A stretch of 64,000 nt of DNA from Alloalcanivorax balearicus MACL04 (GTDB taxonomy: Bacteria > Pseudomonadota > Gammaproteobacteria > Pseudomonadales > Alcanivoracaceae), in the NCBI RefSeq assembly GCF_025532145.1, contig NZ_ARXS01000012.1, forward strand, positions 1 through 64,000. The letters run 5' to 3'. Every line of letters starts with the position of its first letter. Position 1 is the stretch's first letter. The notes beneath the pieces were generated by a model. The model was not told the origin of the DNA. It ran no database searches and saw only the letters and a program-made list of their open reading frames with translations. This document shows, piece by piece, positions 43,117 through 54,881 of the stretch. The position numbers and the translations under genes are program-made.

Positions 43117-45119
43117 ATGACCAACATCACCACACTGCTGATCGCCAACCGCGGAGAGATCGCCCGCCGCATCATCCGAACCTGTCGCGAACAAGGTATT
43201 CGTACCGTGGCGGTCTATTCCGAAGCCGACGCCGAGCTGCCCCATGTCCGTGAGGCGGATCAGTCCGTTTGTCTCGGGCCGGCGCCGGCCCGGGACAGTT
43301 ATCTGGATATCGGCAAGGTGATCGACGCCGCCCGCGCCACCGGCGCCCAGGCGGTACATCCCGGCTATGGCTTTTTGTCGGAAAACACCGGGTTCGCCGC
43401 CGCCTGCGACGAGGCCGGCCTGATCTTCATCGGCCCCGGCGCCAACGCCATCCGGGTGATGGGCGACAAAGCCGCCGCCCGGCAGTTAATGAGTGAAAAC
43501 AAGGTGCCGGTGCTGCCCGGATTCGATCAGGAAAGCGCCGACGATGCCACCCTGGCGAGCGAAGCGGAACGGGTTGGTTTTCCATTGCTGATCAAAGCGG
43601 TGGCCGGCGGCGGCGGCAAAGGCATGCGCGTGGTGGAAAGCGCGGACCGCTTCGATGAAGCGCTGGCTTCCGCTCGCCGCGAGGCCAGAGGCGCCTTCGG
43701 TGACGACCGGGTGCTGCTGGAACGCTACCTGCCCACCGCCCGCCACGTGGAAGTGCAGGTGTTCGCCGACCAACACGGCAACGCCGTGCATTTGTTCGAG
43801 CGGGACTGCTCGGTACAGCGCCGTCACCAGAAAATCATCGAGGAGGCTCCCGCCCCGGGGCTGGACGAGGCGCTGCGTGAACGGCTCGGCGAAGCGGCGG
43901 TGCAGGCCGCTCGCGCCATCGACTATGTCGGCGCCGGTACCGTGGAATTTCTGCTGGCGCCGGACGGTGAATTCTTCTTCATGGAGATGAATACCCGCTT
44001 GCAAGTGGAGCATCCGGTTACCGAGATGATCACCGGCGAGGATCTGGTGGCCTGGCAGATCGCCGTGGCCGAAGGGCGCGCGCTGCCGAAACACCAGGAC
44101 CAGATCCAGCGGCACGGTGCCGCCATGGAAGTGCGTCTCTACGCGGAGAACCCCTATCAGCATTTCCTGCCTTCTTCCGGCACCCTGCAACCCCTGGTGT
44201 GGCCGGAAGGCGTGCGGGTGGACGCCGGCTTCGAGGCCGGCGACACGGTCAGCGATCACTATGATCCGATGATCGCCAAGCTGATCTGCCACGGTGCCGA
44301 CCGGGAACAGGCCCGCCGCCGTCTGGTGCTCGGCCTGGAAAACCTGATGCTCGGTGGCATTCACCATAACAGTGCCTTTCTGCACCGGGTGCTGAGCAGC
44401 GAGCCGTTCAGCCAGGCGGAGCTGGACACCCGCCTGCTGGAGAAACATCCGCATCTGCTGGAACCGGTGAGCGTACCGATACCGGCTCTGGCGGTGGCCG
44501 CCGCGGCGCTGGTGGTACAACGGCCGGCAACCGGCAGCGATCCCTGGCAGGCCTTGAACGGCTGGCGGCCGTTAGGCCGGCGCCAGACTCTGGTGCCGCT
44601 CAAAGTGCTGGACGAGAATCTGATCGTGATCCTCGAGGACAATCAGGCCAGCGTGAACGGCGTCCCTCTGCCCTTCCAGTTCCACAGCGATGGCGGGCGC
44701 TTCCATCTCGGCATCGATGGCGGCACACTCCTTGACGATGTGAGCGTTGACGATGCGGCCATTGACGATGTGGGCTCTGGCGGCATGACCCTCTGCGGAC
44801 GCTTCGTCGATCAGGGAGAACGGTTGTGGTTGTTCGTGGCCGGTCAGGACTATGCTGTCGACCTGCATCCGGCGCGGGAGAGCGAGCATGATGCAGGCCA
44901 CGGCGATTTCACCGCCCCCATGAGCGGCACCATCGTCGCCCTGCATGTGAATCCCGGTGACCGCGTTGCCGCCGGCGACGCGGTGATTACACTGGAAGCC
45001 ATGAAGATGGAACACACCCTGCGCGCCGGCGACAACGGCACCGTTCATGGTTTCAACGTGGGCACCGGTGACAGCGTCAGCGAGGGCACCCTGCTGGTGG
45101 AGTTTGAAGTGGAGCAAGA

Positions 45120-45123
<4 letters not shown>
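43117..45123 (+). CDS. liuD: Methylcrotonyl-CoA carboxylase alpha (biotin-containing) subunit
   Basis: A 668-residue subunit: biotin carboxylase (1-~445; ATP-binding KAVAGGGGKGMRVVE and EMNTRLQVEHPVTE), a linker, and a C-terminal biotinyl domain with EAMKME, the biotinylated residue being Lys630. It performs the ATP-dependent carboxylation of biotin. The linker region (about 525-565) contains an unusual DDV/DDA repetition (VSVDDAAIDDVG). The start at ATG 43117 has only a weak AAGGG upstream. Its stop overlaps the following start (ATGA). Confidence 0.94.
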
Positions 45124-47087
<1,964 letters not shown>

Positions 47088-47091
47088 GCCG

Positions 47092-48318
47092 TTGCCAGCC
47101 TCCACGCCGTCCGCGTTGCTGTTTTTATATGAGCGATGCGGACGGTGCGGGCTGGCCTGCCTGTTGTTCTTTGTTTTCTCCCTTCCCGCCCACGCAGCCC
47201 TGCTTACTCTCCCCATCGATGCACACAGCCCGCTGATCGGAGCGGCCCGGGATCAGTTGATGCTGGTCCACTACCGGGACGGCGCTTTTCATGAAGTGCG
47301 GCATCAGTGGCTGCCCTGGACTCTGGGCCATCAGCCCTATTTCCAGGAAGATCACGACGCCCGCCGGGATGCTCCGGTAGACAGGGTCGCCGCCGGAGAC
47401 CGTTTGCTGCTGCGCTCCGGGGACGCCGGAGAGGTTCATCCCATGCCCTTGCCGGCGGAGGTGCTTGCCACGCTGCCCATTACCCACGGCGACGGCGACG
47501 GCGACGGCGTTTTCTATGTTCTGCGAGCCCGGCCCCGCGCCACTTTCGCCCCCGCGGCCACGCTCGAAAGCACGCCCTTGGCGATCAGGGGCGACCGCTT
47601 CCGGCTCGCCTTTGTTGACGACAATCTGTTCCGCTGGGGGGATTTCACTTATCAGGGCTGGGACGGTGAAGGCACCTTGCTGGATGGCCTGAAGTTGAGA
47701 CTCAGCGCGGGCCTGTTGTTACCTAATGCACGGGTCACTCTGGACAACGACAACCTGGACCCGGTGATCCGGCAGGTCATCACCGGCCCGCTGGCGACGC
47801 TGGTATACGCCACCACCCGGGTACGGGTGACAGGATTGCGTGTGCTCACCGTACATAACTATTTCATCGTTGGCGCCGACAGCGTGATGGTGCACAGCCG
47901 CTTTACCCTGCCGGCGGTGGCCGCCACCGTGTTGCGCGAACCCAGCGCCCGCATCACCGTGGACGGCTATCGGTTGCAGGGAGCGCGCCTGCGTACCAGT
48001 TGGACGGGGGCACGGGAGGCGGTGGTGGACGGTGTGCTCAGTGACACGGAGCAGGCCATGCGTGGCAGCACAGTGCCACGGGACAACACCCTCTGGTTTG
48101 ATACCGGAAAGGGTTTTGCCCTGCGCGCCCGATTACACTTTCTGGATGGTTTCGATACACCGGTGCGGTTTATTTACGAGGATGATATGCAGCGGCCGGA
48201 TCCGCCAGAACGGTTTCCCGGCCAGGAGCCGGAAGTGGGCTTTTTACTGAAGGATCTGCCATTCGGGCAGGAGTATTACGTCATCGCCGAACTGTGGTTC
48301 TCATCCGCCGTGCCGTGA
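47092..48318 (+). CDS. Secreted protein of unknown family downstream of the liu operon
   Basis: A 408-residue protein beginning with TTG, with a signal peptide (LACLLFFVFSLPAHA, cleavage after AHA) and a mature chain of mostly beta-strand character (FRWGDFTYQGWDGEGTLLDGLKL, VITGPLATLVYATTRVRV). I recognise no family. It starts four bases after the acetoacetyl-CoA synthetase stop and may be co-transcribed; the start is uncertain since the ribosome binding site is weak. The next gene on the minus strand converges; a 28-bp inverted repeat separates them. Confidence 0.6.
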   Translation: MPASTPSALLFLYERCGRCGLACLLFFVFSLPAHAALLTLPIDAHSPLIGAARDQLMLVHYRDGAFHEVRHQWLPWTLGHQPYFQEDHDARRDAPVDRVAAGDRLLLRSGDAGEVHPMPLPAEVLATLPITHGDGDGDGVFYVLRARPRATFAPAATLESTPLAIRGDRFRLAFVDDNLFRWGDFTYQGWDGEGTLLDGLKLRLSAGLLLPNARVTLDNDNLDPVIRQVITGPLATLVYATTRVRVTGLRVLTVHNYFIVGADSVMVHSRFTLPAVAATVLREPSARITVDGYRLQGARLRTSWTGAREAVVDGVLSDTEQAMRGSTVPRDNTLWFDTGKGFALRARLHFLDGFDTPVRFIYEDDMQRPDPPERFPGQEPEVGFLLKDLPFGQEYYVIAELWFSSAVP

Positions 48319-48329
48319 TCTGACCAGCC

Positions 48330-48358
48330 CATTCGCTGCTAAAGCAGCTTCCCACAGT
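48330..48358. repeat. REP-like half-element
   Basis: ATTCGCTGCTAAAGCAGCTTCCCACAG-type half-arm matching the left arm of the 20288-20356 palindrome, without the expected right arm. It may be a truncated or single-arm copy. Confidence 0.5.
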
Positions 48359-48406
48359 GGGCTTCGTAGCTGGGGGTGATTCGAAGCGAACGATTTCAGA
48401 GCTCGT

Positions 48407-48476
48407 GGAGAGCCGGGGGTCAGCGTCCCAGGACCGTGCTTCTCCCGTGTCCTGGGACGCTGACCCCCGGCTCTCC
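48407..48476. repeat. 28-bp perfect inverted repeat
   Basis: Arms 48407-48434 and 48449-48476 are exact complements over 28 bp (starting GGAGAGCCGGGGGTCAGC) with a 14-base loop. The stem is very stable. It has no T-run, and its centre contains CAGCGTCCCAGGA. It lies between the convergent secreted-protein and thioesterase genes, where it could end both transcripts. A related GGGGTCAG...GACC word is common in gammaproteobacterial repeats. Confidence 0.8.
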
Positions 48477-48517
48477 TTCCTTGGCAAGAGGCTCCCTGCC
48501 CCTTCCCGTCCAGCCTC

Positions 48518-48949
<432 letters not shown>

Positions 48950-49063
48950 GGTTTCTCCTGTGTGGATTTGCGGCGCGACAGCCGCGAATGGCAATGATAG
49001 CCTAACAGCCCATTCAAGATCTTTACGCCACCGCGTTGTCGCGATCATCGCACAGGGAAAGCC

Positions 49064-49585
49064 ATGGAAAGTGCCGCTTCCTCCACCGTCCGTTCCGGCC
49101 TCCGCTTCATCGTGCCGCTGACGCTGAGCGCTCTGCTCGGCGCCTGTGTCACCGTTGCCCCCCATACTCCGAAATTGAACCCGGCACCCGCCAAGACCTG
49201 GCTTTATTTATTGGATATCGAGCCGGCGCTATCGGCCAGCGAGGTGCGGGTGGAAGCCCTGTACGTGCCCAGCAAACCGGAGTGTCCCCTGCGTCAGGTA
49301 GGCACCGATGTGCCGTTGGAACCGCAAGGATTGAATTATCGCATGACGGTCTATCTGGACCGCTTCGACGACCCTTTATGCGGCTGGCGTTTCAACCAGC
49401 TGTGGGTGGGCCTGAATGAGGAAAGCGGTTACGCCACCCGTTTCAGCGTGGTACCCGGCGGCGGCGACCAGACCCGCTGGTGCCGCCTCAATCCTGAACA
49501 TGGCGTCTGCATGCTCAGGGAGCAGGACGTTCTCGACTATAAAGTGCCCGGCACCGTGCACCGCGTCAGGCTGATGCAGCAATAG
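49064..49585 (+). CDS. Small predicted lipoprotein
   Basis: A 173-residue protein with a signal sequence ending in LLGAC, placing the lipidated Cys at residue 28. The mature part has several cysteines (CPLRQVG, CGWRF, CRLNPEHGVC) that could form disulfides, and no family I recognise. It overlaps the convergent GMC oxidoreductase gene by 20 bp at the 3' end. Likely anchored to the outer membrane. Confidence 0.7.
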   Translation: MESAASSTVRSGLRFIVPLTLSALLGACVTVAPHTPKLNPAPAKTWLYLLDIEPALSASEVRVEALYVPSKPECPLRQVGTDVPLEPQGLNYRMTVYLDRFDDPLCGWRFNQLWVGLNEESGYATRFSVVPGGGDQTRWCRLNPEHGVCMLREQDVLDYKVPGTVHRVRLMQQ

Positions 49586-51113
49586 CCTCGGCGATGCGGG
49601 TCGCCAGAGCGTAAACCGTGATCTGCGGATTGACGATGATCGAGGTCGGCAGCAGGCTGGCATCGGCGATGTAGAGCCCGGACACTTCATGGGTTTCTCC
49701 ACTTTCCGCCACCACGCTGGTGGCCGGATCCGCGCCCATGCGGCAACTGCCCTGGGGGTGATAGCTGACCATGCGCAGATGGTGCGGCTGGTTCTCCAAG
49801 CTTTCCACCATCGGATCGATGTCCGTTTCCCGGCGTATTACCAGCGGTTCGCTGGTGGGCACATGGACCTGCTCCGCCCCGGCGGCCAAGTGCAGGCGCG
49901 CCGCGGCTTTCAGCGCCTTCTTCATGGACGGGAAATCAATATCGTCCAACTGATAATCAATGACCTTGTGGTCCCCGTCCCAATGCACCCGGCCCACATT
50001 GTGATCGTGAATCAGGGTCACCAGCCCGGCCAGATAACGGGCCTCTCCCATGAAATCCATGAACGGCGCGCCGGTGCCCGGCTCCGCCGTCATCGACAGT
50101 TCCACGATCCCGGCGCCACCGTCCTCAAGCACGAAACCGCCGTCCTCCGGGGCCATGAATTGATCCACGTAGACCCCGAGCATGGCACCGCGCCAGGCGT
50201 GCACCGGTTGCGGGTAACGGGCGCTGACGTACAGCGACGGGTGGCAGGCGAAGTGGCGCCCGACCTGATCGGAGCCATTGGCCAATCCGCTGCGCAGCAA
50301 CAATAGCGGCGTTTGTACCGCCCCGGCGGCCAGCACCACCCGTGGCGCCGTCACCGTCATCTCTGCCACCGGTTCACCATCGATGCCGGTGACCTGGGCA
50401 CGGACGCCGGTGGCACGACCATTATCGGAGAGAATCCCGGTGACGCGGGTGTCGGCGAAAATGCGCGCGCCGTGGGCCACCGCCCAGGGCAGATAACTGA
50501 CCAGCATGGATTGCTTGCGCTCGGTCTTGCAGCCGGACAGGCAGTGCCCGGTGAGCGCGCAATCGCGGATATTGCGCTGGAACGGCTTCACCGACCAGCC
50601 CAGCTTATCGGCACCAGCCCGGATCAGACGGGCATGGGCGGCAATCTCATGCTCACCGTTTTCATGCACGCCCAGGTGTTTTTCCACCCGCTCGAAATAG
50701 GGCCTCATGCTGTCGCGGGTGAGACCGGTGAGCCCAAAATCCCGCTGCCAATCCCGCAGGATGAAGTCCGGGGTACGGAAACAGACGCCCGCATTGACCA
50801 CGGTGGAGCCACCGACGCAGGCCCCCTGCAGGATCAGCAGATCGCCACTGCGATTAGTCTGACCTCCGTGATCCTGATAAAGCTGCTCCATGGCCTCCGG
50901 GAAGCGTTCGCTGAAATCCCGCGACGGCACATAGGGCCCCGCTTCCAGCACCAGCACCCGTTTGCCGCGCCGTGCCAGTTCATAGGCCACCACGGCACCG
51001 CCAGCGCCGGAGCCGACCACCACCACATCCGCCTGCAAATTCAATCGCGGCTCATGGATGTCCTTCGCCTGGGTGACCGCCAGACCGGAGTCCCGCCAAA
51101 GTGCCGTTGTCAT
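49566..51113 (-). CDS. GMC-family oxidoreductase (flavin dehydrogenase subunit)
   Basis: A 515-residue FAD enzyme of the GMC family. The dinucleotide-binding motif is VVVVGSGAGGAVVAYELA (31-48), GACVGGSTVVNAGVC (about 100) binds FAD, and the C-terminal SYHPQGSCRMG motif carries the catalytic His. The preceding gene, coupled by ATGA, encodes a Tat-type gamma/subunit-3-like protein, so the two make a periplasmic or membrane-bound alcohol- or sterol-type dehydrogenase. The frame's longer start (51242) lies in that gene. Substrate unknown. Confidence 0.83.
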   Translation of the reverse strand: MTTALWRDSGLAVTQAKDIHEPRLNLQADVVVVGSGAGGAVVAYELARRGKRVLVLEAGPYVPSRDFSERFPEAMEQLYQDHGGQTNRSGDLLILQGACVGGSTVVNAGVCFRTPDFILRDWQRDFGLTGLTRDSMRPYFERVEKHLGVHENGEHEIAAHARLIRAGADKLGWSVKPFQRNIRDCALTGHCLSGCKTERKQSMLVSYLPWAVAHGARIFADTRVTGILSDNGRATGVRAQVTGIDGEPVAEMTVTAPRVVLAAGAVQTPLLLLRSGLANGSDQVGRHFACHPSLYVSARYPQPVHAWRGAMLGVYVDQFMAPEDGGFVLEDGGAGIVELSMTAEPGTGAPFMDFMGEARYLAGLVTLIHDHNVGRVHWDGDHKVIDYQLDDIDFPSMKKALKAAARLHLAAGAEQVHVPTSEPLVIRRETDIDPMVESLENQPHHLRMVSYHPQGSCRMGADPATSVVAESGETHEVSGLYIADASLLPTSIIVNPQITVYALATRIAEAIAASA

Positions 51114-51757
51114 TCCGGTATCCCCGTCTGTACATCCCCATCGTCCTCCGGCATCGGCGCGTTTCCCAGATACGCCAATCCCCAGCGATCCGAAACCGGA
51201 CCGTCGAATTCCAGAGCCGGCCAGGTACGTTCGTCGCGCCAATAAGCGCTGTACACCAGTTGCTTGATCACCGTGGCCAGGGTTCGTTGCAACACCAGCC
51301 CCCGCCCCCAGCGATCGAAATAATCCCGCGCCGTTTCGTCGTCGAGATCGACAAAGCGGCTGCCATGGCGGAACACCGCGGCGTTATCGAACAATCCCAG
51401 TCCCTGGGACAGTTGCTGCCGCAGTGCCGGCGCCAGCAACGACAGCGTGCGCTGCACGTTGGCCACCACCGGCACGGTTTCGGTATCCGGCAGGTCCCGC
51501 CCTTCGGTGGGCAATAGCACCCGCCGGCAACGGTCGAGCAGCAGAAACTCCCCGGGGCTGAGTTCGTCGGCCCAATCCGGTATCCGCTGCCGGTCCAGGG
51601 GGGAACGGCGCAGCCAAAGAAATCCGCCTGCGGCGGCACCGGCCATCACGGCACTGGCGGTCAGCGTCCATTTGAGAAAACGGCGGCGCGCCAAGCCTCG
51701 TTGCAGCCACTCCGGCCCCGGCGGCGCGCTGTATTGTTGTGTCATCGTCGCACTCAT
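51110..51757 (-). CDS. Tat-signal small subunit of a GMC dehydrogenase (gluconate-dehydrogenase subunit 3-like)
   Basis: A 215-residue protein with a twin-arginine signal (RRRFLKWTLTASAVMAGAAAG, about 25-45; the start M5 is an alternative), followed by a helical mature domain (DELSPGEFLLLDRCRRVLLPTE and DFDRWGRGLVLQ-like segment). This is the pattern of the small, membrane-associated subunit of gluconate/fructose-type dehydrogenases. It carries the flavin subunit to the membrane through the Tat system. ATGA overlap with the GMC gene. Confidence 0.78.
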   Translation of the reverse strand: MSATMTQQYSAPPGPEWLQRGLARRRFLKWTLTASAVMAGAAAGGFLWLRRSPLDRQRIPDWADELSPGEFLLLDRCRRVLLPTEGRDLPDTETVPVVANVQRTLSLLAPALRQQLSQGLGLFDNAAVFRHGSRFVDLDDETARDYFDRWGRGLVLQRTLATVIKQLVYSAYWRDERTWPALEFDGPVSDRWGLAYLGNAPMPEDDGDVQTGIPE

Positions 51758-51854
51758 GGAAGGGAATCAGGCCCTCAACATAGTCAGCTCCGGAGTGGGA
51801 GACAATATGTATACCGGCCAGCGGACGGATTGACCCGATCGGCACATCGGAATA

Positions 51855-51870
51855 CTGTACATAAGAACAG
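51855..51870. promoter_or_regulatory. LexA (SOS) box upstream of imuA
   Basis: CTGTACATAAGAACAG is a perfect match to the gammaproteobacterial consensus CTGT-N8-ACAG. It lies 18 bases upstream of the imuA ATG at 51889, where LexA would block the promoter. Damage-induced expression of imuAB is therefore expected. Confidence 0.9.
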
Positions 51871-51888
51871 TAATCGGATGCTTACCTC

Positions 51889-52635
51889 ATGAATGCGGAC
51901 GCCCTGCAACAACTGCTTCGTCGCCAGGACACCTGGCAAGGCCCCGGCCGGGGAGCGGCCCGCGAAGAACGCCGGCACACCGGTTTCCCGGCCCTGGATC
52001 GCCTGCTCTGGCAAGGTGGCTGGCCCAACCAGGGGCTGGTGGAACTGCTCTGTCCACTGCCCTGTCCGTCATTGCTGCACTTGCTGTTGCCCCTGTTGCG
52101 TCGCCGTGAGGACGGCGCCCGGATCATCGCCAATCCCCCGGCCCGGCCTTCCGCCGCTGCCCTGAAGCGGGCCGGGCTGCCGCTAGAGCAAATCCTGGTG
52201 CTACAGGCCCGGGAACGCTCCACGCTGTTGCGTGCCTGCCTGGAAGCCGCCTCCAGCGACACTCTGGACAGCCTGGTGTTGTGGGCACCGGGCGGCGCCC
52301 TGCCCGCCGGAACTCTGCGTCGTCTGCACATGGCCGCGCAACAGGGCCGTTGTCTGTTTCTGCTGGTGCGCCCGCGAAGGGCCTCGAAACAGCCCAGCCC
52401 GGCGCCTCTGCGTCTGCTGTTGGACGCCGATCAACCCGGCGAACTGACCGTCACCGTTGGCAAGCAGCCCGGTGGCCGCCACGGTCAGCAGTGCCAGCTG
52501 GTGGTGCTGCCCGAGCATCTGCGCCAGCCCCCGCCGCCCTGCGCCACCATGGCGGCCCTGACCCGCCGCCCGGAGACCGCCACGGCGCCCTCTCTGCCGG
52601 CGCTGCCGGCGCCAACATCGGAGGTCCGTCCATGA
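51889..52635 (+). CDS. imuA: ImuA, RecA-like accessory of SOS mutagenesis
   Basis: A 248-residue protein related to ImuA/SulA-like proteins: the N-terminal TGFPALDRLLWQGGWPNQGLVELL, then a RecA-like region (LVLWAPGGALPAGTLRRLHMAAQ) and a disordered Pro-rich tail. It supports DnaE2 and ImuB in translesion synthesis. The LexA box sits just upstream. The ATG has no strong ribosome binding site. Its stop overlaps imuB (ATGA). Confidence 0.87.
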   Translation: MNADALQQLLRRQDTWQGPGRGAAREERRHTGFPALDRLLWQGGWPNQGLVELLCPLPCPSLLHLLLPLLRRREDGARIIANPPARPSAAALKRAGLPLEQILVLQARERSTLLRACLEAASSDTLDSLVLWAPGGALPAGTLRRLHMAAQQGRCLFLLVRPRRASKQPSPAPLRLLLDADQPGELTVTVGKQPGGRHGQQCQLVVLPEHLRQPPPPCATMAALTRRPETATAPSLPALPAPTSEVRP

Positions 52636-54056
52636 ATCCCCCTTTGTGGCTGGCCCTGCATTTTCCCTTGCTGGCTCTGGAAGCCGTGGATGGCCCCAGC
52701 CCCGAACCCCGTGTACTGGTGCGGCAGCAGCGGATCACCCTGGCCAATGCCGCCGCCCGCGGCGCCGGAGTGAGCGCCGGATTACGCCTGGGCACAGCGC
52801 GTGCTTTATGCGACGACCTACAGGTGCAACAAGCCGATCCCCAGCAGGAGGAACGGGCTTTGCTGCGGGAGGCCCGTCACTTGCTGGCCATAACGCCACA
52901 AGTGTGCCTGGCGCCCCCCCATACTCTGCTGCTGGAAGTCGGCGGCTGCCTGAGCCTGTTCGGCGGCTTCGAAGGGTTGCTGTCACGAGTGGATCAATAC
53001 CGCCTGCACTGCCCGCTAACCAGCCATCTGGGCCTTGGCCCCACACCATTGGCGGCCTGGCATCTCACCGAGCTGCCCACCCTTGAACACCTACCCGAGC
53101 GCAGCCGTTTCCAGGCCTGGCTGGCTACTCTGCCAATCGACACCCTGGCCCTGGAAGATGCCGTGAAAGAACGTCTGCGGGCCCCTGGCTTTCATACCCT
53201 CGGCGATCTGTTCGCACTTCCGCGGGCCGCGCTCGGCAAACGATTCGGCGCTTCTTTTCTGGACTGGTTGCAACGCCTGCTCGCAGAGAAAGCGGACGTG
53301 CGCCGGGCAATTCCCGCTCCAACACCATTCCGGGAACAGCGGGAATTCGATGATCCGGTGAACGATCAGGCATTGCTCAAGATCCCCATGGCGGCGCTGC
53401 TCGAACAGATGGAACAGCACCTGAGGCGCTATCAGGAGCAGGTGCTGGCGATACGCTGGCATCTGCGTCTGGACAATCGTGAACGGCATACTCTGCTGGT
53501 GCGTCGGGCCCGACCGGCCCATGACGCCGCTGGCTGGCTCGATCTGAGCCTGAGGCGCCTGGAGAACCAGCCTTTGGACGGCGCGGTACTGGGACTGGGC
53601 TTGGATACCAGCCGGCCACGACCGTTGAACCCCGGCCTTGCCGCCCTGTTCCCGGAACCCGGAGCCCGCGCTCCGCTGACCGGCCTGCTGGAAAAGCTGG
53701 TGGACACTCCGGGACTGGTGCTTTATCGCCCGGCTCTGGCCGATGATCACCTGCCGGAATACAACGAATGCCGTCAGCCGCCGTTCGGCGTGAAACCACG
53801 GGAGCATGAAAATGATCAGGCTGATCAGGATCGTCCTCTGTGGTTATTGGAATCCCCGCTGAGACTGCACCAGGACAACGGTGTCCCGGTATGGCGGGGG
53901 CGCCCCCTGCGGCTGTTTCCGCAACAGGAGCGTTTCAGCCAGCCCTGGCGGGGAACGATGCCCCGCCACTATCGGCTGGCGCATCATCCCCAGGGGGAAT
54001 GCTGCTGGCTGTTCCAGGATGCCCGGCAGCAGTGGTGGTTACATGGGTTTTTCTAG
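52632..54056 (+). CDS. imuB: ImuB, Y-family polymerase-like accessory protein
   Basis: A 474-residue DinB-like protein without the catalytic acidic residues of active Y-family polymerases: the position of the usual DxD motif reads LALHFPLLALE. ImuB links ImuA/DnaE2 to the beta-clamp in the mutasome. The thumb/little-finger region and a C-terminal tail ending GECCWLFQDARQQWWLHGFF-like are present (quoted only in part). It is coupled to imuA. Unlike the usual layout, dnaE2 does not follow directly. Confidence 0.89.
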   Translation: MNPPLWLALHFPLLALEAVDGPSPEPRVLVRQQRITLANAAARGAGVSAGLRLGTARALCDDLQVQQADPQQEERALLREARHLLAITPQVCLAPPHTLLLEVGGCLSLFGGFEGLLSRVDQYRLHCPLTSHLGLGPTPLAAWHLTELPTLEHLPERSRFQAWLATLPIDTLALEDAVKERLRAPGFHTLGDLFALPRAALGKRFGASFLDWLQRLLAEKADVRRAIPAPTPFREQREFDDPVNDQALLKIPMAALLEQMEQHLRRYQEQVLAIRWHLRLDNRERHTLLVRRARPAHDAAGWLDLSLRRLENQPLDGAVLGLGLDTSRPRPLNPGLAALFPEPGARAPLTGLLEKLVDTPGLVLYRPALADDHLPEYNECRQPPFGVKPREHENDQADQDRPLWLLESPLRLHQDNGVPVWRGRPLRLFPQQERFSQPWRGTMPRHYRLAHHPQGECCWLFQDARQQWWLHGFF

Positions 54057-54258
54057 GGCCTGGGGCCATACGGTTATCCCGGAGGTTATCACCCGGCCAC
54101 CGCTCGACCACGCTGGCACGCAACACGCTTACACGCCATGCTTACTAACTCTGTGGACAGCCGGGAAAGCCTTTTGCCAACGGAAAGAGGATGACCCTTT
54201 CGACCACAGAGGCTTCCACGTGTTGCGTGCCAGCGTGTTCGCGTGCCAGCGTTTCCCG
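54057..54258. other. Repeat-bearing insertion between imuB and the CMD gene
   Basis: About 200 bases with no gene, carrying the ACACGC repeat pair (54112-54251). Together with the minus-strand CMD gene it separates imuB from dnaE2. Confidence 0.6.
54112..54251. repeat. ACACGC-rich repeat, spaced copy
   Basis: CTGGCACGCAACACG (54113-54127) pairs with CGTGTTGCGTGCCAG (54219-54233). Further short copies of GCTTACACGC and GCGTGCCAGCG lie inside and after it. Same family as 26601-26760 and 33750-33808. Confidence 0.65.
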
Positions 54259-54840
54259 TCAACGTGGCACCCGCCCCATCAGGTAGAACTCCTCGTTGGG
54301 CGGTGTTCCCGTGAGATTGACCATGCGATTGGACATGCCGAAAAACGCGGCGATGGCGCCAATGTCCCACATGTCTTCGCTGGTGAAGCCCGCGTCGGTC
54401 AGACGGGCCTCCCATTGATCGTTCATCTCCCCCTGTTCCAGCGCCAGATGAAACGCGAAATCCAGCATCACCCGATGACGCTCGCTGATCGGCGCGGTGC
54501 GGTGGTTGATCGCCACTTGATCCGCCACCAACGGATTCTTGCTGTAGATCCGCAGCAAAGCGCCATGGGCCACCACACAGTACAGACAGTGATTCCGGGC
54601 GCTGGTGGCGACCACGATCATTTCCTTTTCCGCTTTGCTCAGGGTGTCGGACTCGCGTTCCATGAGAGCATCGTGATAGGCGAAAAAAGCTCGAAATTCC
54701 GCCGGACGGCGGGCCAGCATGAGAAACACGTTGGGCACGAAACCGGCTTTTTCCTGCACGCCAAGAATCACCTCGCGGATGTCTTCAGGCAGGTTGTCCA
54801 GACTTTCCGGTATGGGAAAGCGTTTGTTATTCAGAGTCAT
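54259..54840 (-). CDS. AhpD/CMD-family peroxidase-related protein
   Basis: A 193-residue carboxymuconolactone-decarboxylase-fold protein. The redox motif is CLYCVVAHG (CxxC with His), as in AhpD-type thiol proteins and 'peroxidase-related' enzymes. Start taken at ATG 54840; an earlier TTG at 54858 is in frame. Upstream (54880-54895) lies GTTAACGTTAAC and a LiuR-like TAACGT-TA-ACGTCA site. The gene lies in antisense orientation inside the imu-dnaE2 locus, so it is likely a later arrival. Substrate unknown. Confidence 0.8.
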   Translation of the reverse strand: MTLNNKRFPIPESLDNLPEDIREVILGVQEKAGFVPNVFLMLARRPAEFRAFFAYHDALMERESDTLSKAEKEMIVVATSARNHCLYCVVAHGALLRIYSKNPLVADQVAINHRTAPISERHRVMLDFAFHLALEQGEMNDQWEARLTDAGFTSEDMWDIGAIAAFFGMSNRMVNLTGTPPNEEFYLMGRVPR

Positions 54841-54881
54841 GGCGATATCCCAAGGCAAACGAATGAAACAGGCACTTCAGT

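Noticed and set aside
48407-48476. 28-bp inverted repeat as a simple Rho-independent terminator
   Set aside because: No U-run follows either arm and the stem is far longer than usual terminators, so I listed it as a repeat.
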